This document shows positions 34,604 through 43,952 of a stretch of DNA of 64,000 nucleotides, in pieces. The number at the start of each line of letters is the position of its first letter. Position 1 is the first letter of the stretch. Under the pieces are notes generated by a model, which searched no databases, was not told where the DNA came from, and was given only the letters and a program-made list of their open reading frames with translations. The position numbers and the translations under genes were made by a program. This DNA comes from Phytohabitans suffuscus. Its GTDB lineage: Bacteria; Actinomycetota; Actinomycetes; Mycobacteriales; Micromonosporaceae. Where the stretch lies: positions 8,184,320 through 8,248,319 of the forward strand of contig NZ_AP022871.1 of assembly GCF_011764565.1 (NCBI RefSeq). Reading direction: 5' to 3'.

Positions 34604-37600
34604 GTGCGGTACGGGGTGCTCGGGGCGGTGCAGGTGCTCGGCGCCGGCGGGGTGGAGGTCCCCGTCGGTGGGCCGCGCGCCCGCGCGCTGCTCTCGCTCC
34701 TGCTGCTCGACGCCGGCCGGATCGTGCCGGCCGGGCGCCTCATCGACGGCCTCTACGGCGACAGCCCGCCCGCCGGCGCCGCCAACGCGCTCCAGTCGCA
34801 GGTGTCGCGGCTGCGCCAGGCCGTGGGGGTGCACGCGCCGATCGAGTTCCACCCCGCCGGCTACCGGCTCGCGGTCGAGGCGGACGCCGTCGACGCGCAC
34901 CGGTTCACGCGGCTGGTCGCCAGTGGGCAGCGGGCGCTCGGCGCGGGCGACCTGGCCGGCGCGGCGACCGTGCTGCGCGAGGCGCTCGACCTGTGGCGGG
35001 GCCCGGCGCTGGCCGACGCGCCCTACGCGGCCGGGCGGGCGGCCCGCCTCGACGAGCTGCGGCTCACCGCCGTCGAGGACCGGGTCGAGGCCGACCTCGG
35101 GCTCGGGGCGTCCACCGGGCAGCTGGTCGGCGAGCTGCGCGACCTGGTCGGCGCCCATCCGCTGCGGGAGCGGCCGCGGACCCTGCTGATGCGCGCCCTG
35201 TACGCGGCCGGGCGGCCCGCCGAGGCGCTCGCCGCCTACGAGGAGGCGCGCCGGGTCTTCGCCGACGAGCTGGGCGCCGACCCGTCGCCGCGGATGGCCG
35301 CCCTGCACCTCGCCATCCTGCGCGACGAGGCGCCCCGCCCACCGGGGCTGCCGGGGCAGCTGACCAGCTTCGTGGGGCGCGAGGAGGAGCTGCGCCGGGT
35401 GGGCAAGCTGCTCGGCGAGGCGCGGCTGGTCACGCTGCACGGGCCGGGCGGCGCCGGCAAGACCCGCCTCGCGGTCGAGGCGGCCGGGCGGCGGGACGGC
35501 GAGGTCTGCTTCGTCGAGCTGGCCGCGCTCCCGCCCCGGACCGCCGCCGGCCAGCCCCGTCCCGGCGAGCCGGGCGGGGGCGGTGACGTGGCGCGGGCCG
35601 TGCTCGCCGCGCTCGGCCTGCGCGAGGCCGGCCTGCGCGGGCCGGCCGACCCGCGCGACGCGGCGCAGCGGCTGGTGGCGGCGCTGCGGGACCGGCGGCT
35701 GCTGATCGTGCTGGACAACTGCGAGCACGTCGTCGCGGAGGCGGCCCGGCTCGCCGCGCGCATCCTCGCCGCCGCCCCGGGGGTGCGGGTGCTGGCCACG
35801 AGCCGCGAGCCGCTGGGCATCACCGGCGAGGCGCTCTGCCCGGTGTTCGGGCTGGCCGTCCCGCCGGACGGGACCGCGGTCGGCGGCACGTACCCCGGCG
35901 GCGGCACGTACCCGGCCGTGCGGCTCTTCGCCGACCGGGCCGCCGACGCCGTGCCCGGGTTCGCGGTCGACGACTCCAATGTGGACGACGTGCTGCGCGT
36001 CGTGCGTACCCTCGACGGGTTGCCCCTCGCCATCGAGCTGGCCGCCGCGCGCCTGCGGGCCCTGCCCGTCGCGGACGTCGCGGCCCGCCTCGACGACCGC
36101 TTCCGGCTGCTGACCCGCGGCAGCCGCGCCGCGCAGCCGCGCCACCAGACCCTCCGCGCGGTCGTCGAGTGGAGCTGGGACCTGCTCGACGAGGCGGAGC
36201 GGCGGCTGGCGCGGCGGCTGACCGTGTTCGCCGGCGGGGCCACGCTCGCCGCCGCGGAGCGGGTCTGCGGCGCCGACCTCGACGTGCTGGCCAGCCTCGT
36301 CGACAAGTCGCTCGTGGTGGCCGCCGGCGGGCGGTACCGGATGCTGGATACCGTCCGCGCCTTCTGCGCCGAGCGGCTCGCGCAGAGCCCCGACCGGGTG
36401 CCCGTGTACGCGGCGCACGCCCACTACTACCTCGACCTGGCCCGCGAGGCCGACCCGCACCTGCGCCGCGCCGAGCAGCTGCGGTGGCTGCGCGCGCTCG
36501 ACGCCGAGCGCGACGACCTGCGCGCCGCCCTCACCCGCTCGATCGACGACGACCCGCTCACCGCGCTGCGGCTGCTCGCCGCGCTGTCGTTCTACTGGTG
36601 GCTGCGCGGCCTGCGCACCGAGGGGGCGGCGCTGGCGGCGCGGCTGCTCGCCGTGTTCGGCGACGACCCGCCCGACGACCTCGTCGAGGAGTACGCGCTC
36701 TGCCTGATCATGGCCCACCTCGGCGGCGCCGCGGACGTCCCGCTGCGCCCGTGGGCGACCGAGCGGATCATCCCGGCGCTGGGGCGGCCGCCGCGCCAGC
36801 CGTTCCTGCTGTACCTGTCGGCGATGGCGACCGGGCCGCCCGGCGAGGGGCCGCTCACGTTCCCGGAGATGGTCGAGCGGTGGGGCGCGGTCTTCGGCGA
36901 CGACCCGTGGATCCACGCGCTCGGCTCGATCGGCGCGGGCCTGCTGCAGCTGTTCAGCCAGCGGGCCGACGAGGCGGCCCGGGAGATCGCGGACGCGCTG
37001 GCCGGCTTCCGGGCGATCGGCGAGCGGTGGGGCATGATCCTCGCGCTCGCCGCGACGGCCGAGTCCGCGGACGCGCGCGGCGACCACGCGGCCGCGGCCG
37101 CGCCGATGGACGAGGCGCTGCGGCTCGCCGGCGAGCTGGGCTCCACGGTCGACATGGCCGAGCTGCTGCGCACCCGCGGCGACGGCCGGGTCGTCGCCGG
37201 CGAGTACGACGCCGCCCGCGCCGACTACGAGCGCTCGGCGGCGCTGGCCCGGCGCTCCGGCGCGGTCGAGATGGTCGCCGCCGCCCACCTGGGGCTCGCC
37301 GAGGTGGCCCGCGCCCGCGGCGACCTGGCCACCGCCCGGCGGTGGTGCGCGCGGGGGCTCGCCGAGTGCCCGGCCGGGTGGTTCGGCGCGGACGCGACCC
37401 GGTTCGGCCTGATGGTGGCCAGCGGCAGGATCGCGCAGGCCGAGGGGGACGACGAGGCCGCCCGCGACTGGTACCGCCGGGCGGTCGCCGCCACCTCCGG
37501 CGTCCGCGCCATGCCCACGCTGGCCGACGCCGTGGACGGCCTCGTCGCGCTCGCCGACCCCGGCGGCGCCTCGCTGCTGCTGGGCGCGGCGGTGGCGCTG

Positions 37601-37690
37601 GACGCGCTGCCCGGGCGCGGGCGCGGGCCCGCGCGGCAGACCCGGCCGCCTTCGAGCGCGGCGCCGCGCTCACCCGCGAGGCGGCGCTGA
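34604..37690 (+). CDS. SARP/BTAD-type regulator with NB-ARC ATPase and TPR-like C-terminus, frameshifted near its end
   Basis: The 1028-residue reading has an OmpR-like DNA-binding domain at 1-90 (VRYGVLGAVQVLGAGGVEVP), a bacterial transcriptional activation domain at 95-235 (VDAHRFTRLVASGQ, ADELGADPSPRM), and an NB-ARC ATPase with Walker A GPGGAGKT near 279 and LLIVLDNCEHV. Helical repeats follow. The conserved ending of the family (AAFERGAALTREAALTAL) appears in the frame one base earlier and stops at 37716, so a base is probably missing in the repetitive GC stretch 37611-37640. GTG 34604 is favoured because GGAGG lies 9 bases upstream; ATG 34595 overlaps that site. Such proteins activate secondary-metabolite or transport genes; the ABC exporter downstream is the natural target. 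Confidence 0.86.
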   Translation: MRYGVLGAVQVLGAGGVEVPVGGPRARALLSLLLLDAGRIVPAGRLIDGLYGDSPPAGAANALQSQVSRLRQAVGVHAPIEFHPAGYRLAVEADAVDAHRFTRLVASGQRALGAGDLAGAATVLREALDLWRGPALADAPYAAGRAARLDELRLTAVEDRVEADLGLGASTGQLVGELRDLVGAHPLRERPRTLLMRALYAAGRPAEALAAYEEARRVFADELGADPSPRMAALHLAILRDEAPRPPGLPGQLTSFVGREEELRRVGKLLGEARLVTLHGPGGAGKTRLAVEAAGRRDGEVCFVELAALPPRTAAGQPRPGEPGGGGDVARAVLAALGLREAGLRGPADPRDAAQRLVAALRDRRLLIVLDNCEHVVAEAARLAARILAAAPGVRVLATSREPLGITGEALCPVFGLAVPPDGTAVGGTYPGGGTYPAVRLFADRAADAVPGFAVDDSNVDDVLRVVRTLDGLPLAIELAAARLRALPVADVAARLDDRFRLLTRGSRAAQPRHQTLRAVVEWSWDLLDEAERRLARRLTVFAGGATLAAAERVCGADLDVLASLVDKSLVVAAGGRYRMLDTVRAFCAERLAQSPDRVPVYAAHAHYYLDLAREADPHLRRAEQLRWLRALDAERDDLRAALTRSIDDDPLTALRLLAALSFYWWLRGLRTEGAALAARLLAVFGDDPPDDLVEEYALCLIMAHLGGAADVPLRPWATERIIPALGRPPRQPFLLYLSAMATGPPGEGPLTFPEMVERWGAVFGDDPWIHALGSIGAGLLQLFSQRADEAAREIADALAGFRAIGERWGMILALAATAESADARGDHAAAAAPMDEALRLAGELGSTVDMAELLRTRGDGRVVAGEYDAARADYERSAALARRSGAVEMVAAAHLGLAEVARARGDLATARRWCARGLAECPAGWFGADATRFGLMVASGRIAQAEGDDEAARDWYRRAVAATSGVRAMPTLADAVDGLVALADPGGASLLLGAAVALDALPGRGRGPARQTRPPSSAAPRSPARRR

Positions 37691-37747
37691 CGGCGCTGTC
37701 AGCGGCCGGTGCGTGACCGGTCAGCGGGCGCCGGCATCGTCGCCGGC

Positions 37748-38713
37748 ATGACGACACAGACCCCCGCGGTGGTGGCCGAGGACCTGCGCAAGCGGTACGG
37801 CGCGACCACCGCCCTCGACGGCTTCGACCTCACCGTGCCGGCCGGCACCGTGTGCGGCATCCTCGGCCCGAACGGCGCCGGGAAGACCACCGCCGTGCGG
37901 GTGCTCTCCACCCTGCTCAGCTTCGACGGCGGCCGCGCCCTGGTCGCCGGGTACGACGTGGCCCGCGACCCGGCGAAGGTGCGCGGCGCGATCGGCCTCA
38001 CCGGCCAGTACGCGGCCGTCGACGACATCCTCTCCGGGCGGCAGAACCTCGTGCTCTTCGGCCGCCTGCACCACCTGCGCCCGCGCGCGGCCAGGCGGCG
38101 GGCGGACGAGCTGCTGGAGCGCTTCGGCCTGGTCGAGGCGGCCGACAGGTCGGCCAAGGACTACTCCGGCGGCATGCGGCGCCGCCTCGACCTGGCGGCC
38201 AGCCTCATCCGTACCCCGCGGGTGCTCTTCCTCGACGAGCCCACCACCGGCCTCGACCCCCGCAGCCGCAACCAGCTCTGGGACGCGGTCCGCGAGCTGG
38301 TCGCCGCCGGGACGACGGTCCTGCTCACCACGCAGTACCTGGAGGAGGCGGACCAGCTCGCCGACCGCATCTCGGTGGTCGACCACGGGCGGGTGGTGGC
38401 CGAGGGCACCTCCGACGAGCTCAAGCGGAAGATCGGCGCCGACCGCGTCGAGATCGTCGTGCGGGACGCGCGGGACCTGGACGAGGCGGCGCGGCTGGTC
38501 GGCCACGCCGCCGCCGCGCCACCCGAGGTCGACCCCGACCTGCGGCGGGTGAGCGCGCCGGTCACCGACCGCGTCGCCGCGCTCGCCGAGGTGATGCGGA
38601 CCCTCCAGGCCGCGCGGATCACCGTCGAGGACATCGGGGTACGCCGCCCGACGCTGGACGAGGCGTTCCTGCAGATCACCGGCCACCGCTCCACCGAGGA
38701 GGTGGCGGCGTGA
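37748..38713 (+). CDS. ABC transporter ATP-binding protein, DrrA-like
   Basis: The 321-residue protein has Walker A (GPNGAGKTT), the signature YSGGMRRRLD, Walker B (VLFLDEPTTGLD) and a D/H loop (TTQYLEEADQLADRI). The C-terminal extension matches the daunorubicin-resistance DrrA group, which drives export of antibiotics or lipids. It overlaps the permease gene by a GTGA junction and lies 57 bases after the regulator. Confidence 0.9.
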   Translation: MTTQTPAVVAEDLRKRYGATTALDGFDLTVPAGTVCGILGPNGAGKTTAVRVLSTLLSFDGGRALVAGYDVARDPAKVRGAIGLTGQYAAVDDILSGRQNLVLFGRLHHLRPRAARRRADELLERFGLVEAADRSAKDYSGGMRRRLDLAASLIRTPRVLFLDEPTTGLDPRSRNQLWDAVRELVAAGTTVLLTTQYLEEADQLADRISVVDHGRVVAEGTSDELKRKIGADRVEIVVRDARDLDEAARLVGHAAAAPPEVDPDLRRVSAPVTDRVAALAEVMRTLQAARITVEDIGVRRPTLDEAFLQITGHRSTEEVAA

Positions 38714-39495
38714 CCTCGCTGCGCCGGGGGCTGGCCGACGGGTGGACGATGACCCGCCGCAACATGGCGCACGTGGTGCGCGCGCCCGAGGAGATCGTCA
38801 TCTACTTCAGCCTGCCGATCATGTTCGTGCTCGTCTTCGGGTACGTCTTCGGCAGCGGCATGTCCGTCCCGGACGGCGGCGACTACCGCGAGTACCTGCT
38901 GCCCGGCGTCTTCGTCATGACCATGCTGTACGGCCTGGGCGCCACCGCCACCGGCGTAGCCGTCGACGTGAGCCGCGGCGTCGTGGACCGCTTCCGCTCC
39001 ATCGACATGGCCCGCTCCGCGCTGCTGGTCGGCCGCAGCGGCGCCGACCTGCTCCGCGCGCTGCTGGAGATGGCGACGCTCGTCGTCTGCGGCCTGCTGG
39101 TCGGCTGGCGGTGGCGCGAGGGCGTCCTGGACGCGCTCGCCGCGGTGGGGCTGATCCTGCTGCTGCGGTTCGCGCTCACCTGGGTCGGCATCTACTTCGG
39201 ACTGGTCGTGCCCAACCCGGACACGGTCGCGGTGGTGGTGTTTCCGGTGGCGTTCCCGCTGACCGCCCTGTCGAACGTCTTCGTCGCACCCGACCTCATG
39301 CCGCACTGGCTCGGCACGGTCGCCGCCTGGAACCCGCTCTCCGCGACGGTGGCCGCCAGCCGCGAGCTGTTCGGCAACCCCGGCACCGGCGGCGACTCGT
39401 GGGTCGCCCAGCACCCGCTGCCGCTGGCGGTCGCGTGGCCGGTCCTGCTGATCGCCGTCTTCGCCCGCTGGCGGTCCGCCGCTACCAGCGCCTGA
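38710..39495 (+). CDS. ABC-2 type permease, DrrB-like
   Basis: The 261-residue membrane protein has about six hydrophobic segments (IVIYFSLPIMFVLVFGYVFG, YLLPGVFVMTMLYGLGATAT, LLVVCGLLVG-like region, VAVVVFPVAFPLTALSNVFV) and the ABC-2 pattern WNPLSATVAASRELFGNP. GTG 38710 overlaps the ATPase stop, so the two subunits are made together. It should form the channel of an efflux pump. Confidence 0.9.
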   Translation: MTSLRRGLADGWTMTRRNMAHVVRAPEEIVIYFSLPIMFVLVFGYVFGSGMSVPDGGDYREYLLPGVFVMTMLYGLGATATGVAVDVSRGVVDRFRSIDMARSALLVGRSGADLLRALLEMATLVVCGLLVGWRWREGVLDALAAVGLILLLRFALTWVGIYFGLVVPNPDTVAVVVFPVAFPLTALSNVFVAPDLMPHWLGTVAAWNPLSATVAASRELFGNPGTGGDSWVAQHPLPLAVAWPVLLIAVFARWRSAATSA

Positions 39496-39508
39496 GCCGC
39501 TGAGGCCG

Positions 39509-39565
39509 CCCGCGCGCCTGCGGGTTCCTGAAGCCGGGGCGCGCGGGTTGACGCAATCCCGCGCG
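39509..39565 (+). promoter_or_regulatory. Two mutually exclusive GC hairpins downstream of the permease
   Basis: cccgcgcgcc at 39509-39518 pairs with ggcgcgcggg at 39538-39547. The same right arm, cgcgcggg at 39540-39547, also pairs perfectly with cccgcgcg at 39558-39565 across the loop ttgacgcaat. Both stems cannot form at once. The first stem can end the ABC operon; the pair is laid out like an attenuator ahead of the secreted-protein gene at 39635. Confidence 0.5.
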
Positions 39566-39634
39566 GGTTCCTTGACCCTCCGGGTGGCCGGTCCGGATCC
39601 TTTGCGTGGTCACCTCAGAGAGAGGGGTATGTAT

Positions 39635-40125
39635 ATGTCGTTGACCGGTAGACTGCGCCGTCTCGTCCGGGTCCTGGCCGCCAGCTGCGCCATGACGGTC
39701 GTCGCGGTGACCGCCGCGGCGGCACCGGCCCACGCCGAGCTCGGACCTCCGATCCCGTGGACATCCAGCTGACCAGCTCCGCCGGCGGTTACCAGGTCCA
39801 GGTGGGCCGGCTCGTCGGCACGATCCAGTTCGACTACGGAGCCTCGGCCTACTACCTCTCGCTGGTCGTCTGCCGCCAGTCGGCCTACGCCGCTCCCGAC
39901 GCCCGGTGGACGGTCAACGAGGACTTCACCCGGGTCATCTCCCAGGACGGCGTGTCGCGGCCGGAGATCTGCGGCGGGCACGGCCTGTCCGGTGCGGTCG
40001 AGCGCGGCTTCTCGTACCCGGGCCTGGTGCAGAAGATCAGGGTCTCCATCGAAGGGATTCACTTCGACGGCTCGACCGCCCGGCGGGTCAGCGGCGGCCG
40101 CGAGTTCCTCAACCCTTACTACTGA
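39635..40125 (+). CDS. Small secreted protein of unknown function, one-base frameshift as sequenced
   Basis: The signal peptide (LTGRLRRLVRVLAASCAMTV, then AAAAPAHA) is in one frame. The mature part (VDIQLTSSAGGYQVQVGRLV, FDYGASAYYLSLVVC, PEICGGHGLSGAV) is one base earlier. Restoring one C in the CCC at 39754-39756 yields about 163 residues. The mature protein is beta-rich with two Cys and no recognised family. ATG 39635 is chosen because AGAGGGG lies 7 bases upstream; ATG 39629 is in frame. The NucA/NucB gene starts 29 bases after its stop, so the two secreted proteins are likely co-expressed. Confidence 0.68.
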
Positions 40126-40154
40126 GCCGATCCCGGCCTACCCAGGGAGGCGTC

Positions 40155-41334
40155 GTGTCGAGACTCACCCGTGCGGTGACCGCCACAGCGGTGGCCGTCC
40201 TCATTGGAATGACAGTCGCGCTGTCGCCGCAGAGCGCGTCCGCCGGCCCGGCCTCGACCGGCACCGGCGGCGCGGTCAACGGCCACACGCTCACCCCAAG
40301 TGCGCCGAGCAGGTGCGCCGCGAGTCGGCGGTCGCGCGGGCGAAGGGAACCACGTCGAGGACGGTCTGCACCGACGTCGTCGAGCCGCCCGCGGGCCCCG
40401 CGCCGGCGGCGGCGGTCAACTGCAGCGACGAGGAGTGGAACTTCGGCCGGCTGGAAGCCTGCGTCGTCGCTTGGGCGATGATCTACGCGATCATCGTCCC
40501 GTCCGGGCAGTGGGACGGCTACATCACGTACACGGCCACCACCCGCGTCACCACCTCCGCCACGTCGGGCGAGTGGACGATGCAGACCGACCTGGCCGCG
40601 ACCTCGATGTGGGGCAACATGATCGGCACCACCGTCTACGGCAGCGGCTCCTGCACGCCGTCCTGCGGCACCCAGGTGAGCTTCCCGTCCCAGTCGTTCG
40701 CGACGGCTTCCGCGCGCGCGTCGGGCCGGGCCACCTCGACCACCAGCGTGACGGTGGGCAGCAGCACCACGATGAGCCACGCGACGACGATGCGCTGGTA
40801 CTTCACCAACCTGCGCTGGACCCCGCAGATCAGCCCGCCGTCGACCGCCGAGTCGGCGAACGTCCGGTGCGACGGCCAGTACCCGACGGTCGGCTGCGTC
40901 TACCCGGTGCGCCCCGTGTTCATCATCTCGGCGCTGACCAACCCGAGCTTCGCCAGGCACGTCGGGATGGCGCACCAGTACAACATGCCGCGGACCCTGA
41001 CCCGGATGCGGGACGAGTTCCTGGCCACGCAGAACGGAAACATGGCCTGCCCCGGGATCCTGCCGAGGCCGGCGGGTTTCAGCTGCGACGAGTACCCGTT
41101 CCGCTCCACGAGGGAGGGAGCGTTCACCGGCAACGCCCCGTACGGCCGCACGTTCGCCGGCTGCCAGGTCACCGCCGTGCCGATACGCCAACCCGCCGAG
41201 ACCGGCGGCTACAGCATCTGCATGATTCCCGAGGGGAGAACCTCAACGGCGGCCTGCTGCTGCAACGGTTCTACCGGGAAAACAGGGTGCTGGACGGCGA
41301 ACGCTTCCTCGTCTCGGTGGCCAGCATCGCGTGA
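40155..41334 (+). CDS. Secreted NucA/NucB-type deoxyribonuclease, two one-base frameshifts as sequenced
   Basis: A signal peptide (AVTATAVAVLIGMTVALSPQSASAG) begins at GTG 40155 behind a near-perfect AGGGAGG. One extra C at 40294-40297 and one extra G at 41233-41236 give about 393 residues. The C-terminal domain has the NucA/NucB catalytic signature SCDEYPFRSTREGA and the ending IPEGENLNGGLLLQRFYREN then VLDGERFLVSVAS. A beta-rich region of about 200 residues precedes it. The family degrades DNA outside the cell. It is probably paired with the upstream secreted protein. Confidence 0.8.
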
Positions 41335-41345
41335 GGAGGGCCCGG

Positions 41346-41376
41346 GCGAAGGTGGCGGCGCGCCGCCACCTTTCGC
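41346..41376. terminator. Bidirectional hairpin between nuclease and copper ATPase genes
   Basis: gcgaaggtggcggcg at 41346-41360 pairs with 41361-41376 with one bulged T. The stem lies in the 77-base gap between two convergent stops (41334 and 41412), where a shared terminator is expected. Confidence 0.7.
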
Positions 41377-41411
41377 GCCGGCGGGAGCCACGGCGGCGCG
41401 CCCGGGAGGGG

Positions 41412-43406
41412 TCAGGGGGTCGGGGTGAGCTTGACGCGGCGCAGGAGCTGGGCGTTGAGGGCGACCACGATCGTCGAGCCGCTCATCAGCACCGCGCCGA
41501 GCGCCGGGCTCAGGGCGACCCCGGCCCAGGCCAGCACGCCGGCGGCCAGCGGGAGGGCGACGATGTTGTAGCCGGCGGCCCAGGCCAGGTTCTGGGTCAT
41601 CTTGCGGTAGGACGCGCGGGACAGCCGGATCACGCCGGTCACGCCGCGCGGGTCGGACGAGGCGAGCACCACGCCGGCGGACTCGATGGCGACGTCGGTG
41701 CCGGCGCCGATCGCGATGCCGACGTCGGCGCGGGCCAGGGCAGGGGCGTCGTTGACGCCGTCGCCGACCATCGCGACCTTGTGCCCGCGCGCCCGCAGGC
41801 CGGCGACCGCGCCGTCCTTGTCGGCGGGGAGCACCTCGGCGAAGACCTCGTCGAGGCCCAGCTCCGCACCGACCGCGTCGGCCACGGCCCGGGAGTCGCC
41901 GGTGATCATCGCGATCCGGCGGACGCCCTCGCCGCGCAGCTGGGCGATGGCGTCGCGGGCCTCCGGGCGGATCTCGTCCTCCAGCGCCAGGGCGCCGACC
42001 ACCTCGGGGGTGCCGCCGGCCGGCAGGCGGACCAGGTGCAGGACGGCGGCGCCGCGGCCGGCCCACCGCCCGGTCCGGTCGGCGAGGGCTTCGGGGACGG
42101 CGGCGCCCAGCTCGCGGAGCAGGGCGGGGCCGCCCACGGCGTACCCGGTGCCGCCGATCGTGGCGCGGACGCCGCGGCCGGTCAGGGAGCGGAAGTCGGT
42201 CGCCGCCGCGGGCTCGTCGGCCGCGGCGACGATGGCCCTGGCCAGGGGGTGCTCGCTGTCGGCCTCGACGCCAGCGGCCAGCCGCAGCGTGTCCGGGTCG
42301 CCGGCCACGTCGGTGACCTTGTGCGCGCCCTTCGTCAGGGTGCCGGTCTTGTCGAACAGGACGGTGTCGACGGTGCGCATGCGCTCCAGGGCCAGCCGGT
42401 CCTTGACCAGGATGCCCGCCTTGGCGGAGACCGCCGTGGACAGGGCGATCACCAGGGGGATGGCCAGGCCGAGGGCGTGCGGGCAGGCGATGACCAGGAC
42501 GGTCACCGTGCGTACGACGGCCTCGTCGAGGTCGCCGGTCGCCCACCAGGCGGCGAACGTGACGGCTCCCGTCGCGGTCGCGACGTAGAAGAGCATGGCG
42601 GCGAAGCGGTCCGCGAGGACCTGGGCGCGGCCGGCGCTGGCCTGGGCCTGCGCGACCAGGCGCTGGATGCCGGCCAGGGCGGTGTCGTCGCCGACCGCCT
42701 CGACCCGCACCCGGACGGCGGAGTCGGTGGCGACCGTGCCGGCGACCACGCGGTCGCCCTCGCGGCGCGGCACCGGGCGGGACTCGCCCGTGATCATCGA
42801 CTCGTCCAGCTCGGCGGCGCCCGACACGATGCGGCCGTCCGCCGGGACCCGGCCGCCGGAGCGGACCAGGACCACGTCGCCGACCCGCAGGTGGGAGGCG
42901 GGCACGCGCACCACCGAGCCGTCGCGGGCCAGCTCGGCCTCGTCGGGCAGGAGCGCGGCCAGCGCGGACAGGGCGCCCTGGGCCTGGCCGATCGCCTTCA
43001 TCTCCTGCCAGTGGCCGAGCAGCATGATCGTGACCAGGGCGGCCAGCTCCCACCAGAAGTCCAGGTCGAAGGCGCGCAGGGCGGTGGCGACCGAGGCCGC
43101 GTACGCCACGGTGATCGCCATCGAGATCAGCAGCATCATGCCGGGGGCGCGGTCGCGGACCTCGCGCACGCCGCCGACCAGGAACGGCCAGCCGCCGTAG
43201 AGGAAGATGACCGAGCCGAGGACCGGGCCGACCAGGTCGACGCCGGGGAACTCCAGCGTGTAGCCGAACCAGTCCATGACCATCTCGCTGGTCAGCACCA
43301 CCGGGACGGTGAGCGCCAGGCTCAGCCGGAACCGGCGCCGGAACATCTCCGGGTCGTGGCCGGCGTGCTTGTCGTGGCCGTGCGCGTGGTGCCGATCGTG
43401 GTCCAT
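41412..43406 (-). CDS. copB: Heavy-metal P1B-type ATPase of the CopB (CPH) class
   Basis: The 664-residue membrane ATPase starts with a His-rich tail (MDHDRHHAHGHDKHAGH) and lacks a CxxC metal-binding domain. Eight spans are expected; the metal motif in the sixth is CPH (IACPHALGLA, about residue 307), which marks the CopB/P1B-3 class. Other motifs are TGES, DKTGTLTKG (phosphorylated Asp, about 350), SEHPLA and GDGVNDAPAL. It should pump copper or a related ion out of the cell. It is divergent from csoR, with a CsoR-like operator between them, so copper-dependent derepression is expected. Confidence 0.92.
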   Translation of the reverse strand: MDHDRHHAHGHDKHAGHDPEMFRRRFRLSLALTVPVVLTSEMVMDWFGYTLEFPGVDLVGPVLGSVIFLYGGWPFLVGGVREVRDRAPGMMLLISMAITVAYAASVATALRAFDLDFWWELAALVTIMLLGHWQEMKAIGQAQGALSALAALLPDEAELARDGSVVRVPASHLRVGDVVLVRSGGRVPADGRIVSGAAELDESMITGESRPVPRREGDRVVAGTVATDSAVRVRVEAVGDDTALAGIQRLVAQAQASAGRAQVLADRFAAMLFYVATATGAVTFAAWWATGDLDEAVVRTVTVLVIACPHALGLAIPLVIALSTAVSAKAGILVKDRLALERMRTVDTVLFDKTGTLTKGAHKVTDVAGDPDTLRLAAGVEADSEHPLARAIVAAADEPAAATDFRSLTGRGVRATIGGTGYAVGGPALLRELGAAVPEALADRTGRWAGRGAAVLHLVRLPAGGTPEVVGALALEDEIRPEARDAIAQLRGEGVRRIAMITGDSRAVADAVGAELGLDEVFAEVLPADKDGAVAGLRARGHKVAMVGDGVNDAPALARADVGIAIGAGTDVAIESAGVVLASSDPRGVTGVIRLSRASYRKMTQNLAWAAGYNIVALPLAAGVLAWAGVALSPALGAVLMSGSTIVVALNAQLLRRVKLTPTP

Positions 43407-43416
43407 GAGCCGTACT

Positions 43417-43433
43417 ATACCCCCCTAGGGTAT
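43417..43433. promoter_or_regulatory. CsoR-type operator in the copB-csoR promoter region
   Basis: ATACCC and GGGTAT form an inverted repeat around cccta (43417-43433), close to the TACCC/GGGTA palindromes bound by CsoR repressors. It sits 10 bases upstream of copB and 36 bases upstream of csoR, suited to control both. Confidence 0.72.
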
Positions 43434-43469
43434 GCGTGCGGGTAGGATGGCGGGCCGGGAGAGGATGAC

Positions 43470-43772
43470 ATGGACGACACTGCGCACGCACACCACGGAT
43501 ACATCCACCAGAAGGACGACTACCTCAAGCGGCTGCGCCGTATCGAGGGGCAGGCGCGCGGGCTGCAGCGCATGGTCGAGGAGGAGAAGTACTGCATCGA
43601 CATCCTGACCCAGGTGTCGGCGATGACGAAGGCACTCCAGTCGGTCGCGCTCGGCCTGCTCGAAGAGCACCTCAGCCACTGCGTGGCCCAGGCCGCCCAG
43701 GCCGGCGGCACCGAGGCCGAGGAGAAGATCCGCGAGGCCTCCGACGCCATCGCGAGGCTCGTCCGCTCGTAG
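43470..43772 (+). CDS. csoR: CsoR-family copper-sensing repressor
   Basis: The 100-residue all-helical protein has the copper site of CsoR: Cys in EKYCIDILTQ, then His and Cys in EEHLSHCV. The N-terminal YLKRLRRIEGQARGLQRMV is the family hallmark. It should repress its own gene and copB until Cu(I) binds. A His-rich start (HAHHGYIHQKDD) is also present. ATG 43470 is preceded by GGGAGAGGATGAC. Confidence 0.92.
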   Translation: MDDTAHAHHGYIHQKDDYLKRLRRIEGQARGLQRMVEEEKYCIDILTQVSAMTKALQSVALGLLEEHLSHCVAQAAQAGGTEAEEKIREASDAIARLVRS

Positions 43773-43952
43773 GCGTGGACGCGGGCGGCCCGGTATCGCA
43801 CACCGGACACGGCGTATCACGGGGGCATGCCGGCCGCTCATCTCAGCGTGATGCCACAATCGATCCCGTCGAACCAGCACCGTCCCGGGGCGCCTCGTGG
43901 ACTTGCCGGCCGGCCGTTCGCGAGAATGGGGCCGGCGATCCGGGGGGACGGG

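Noticed and set aside
37748..39495. Antibiotic biosynthesis gene cluster
   Set aside because: A SARP-type regulator and exporter are present, but no biosynthetic enzymes (PKS, NRPS, terpene cyclase) lie around them.
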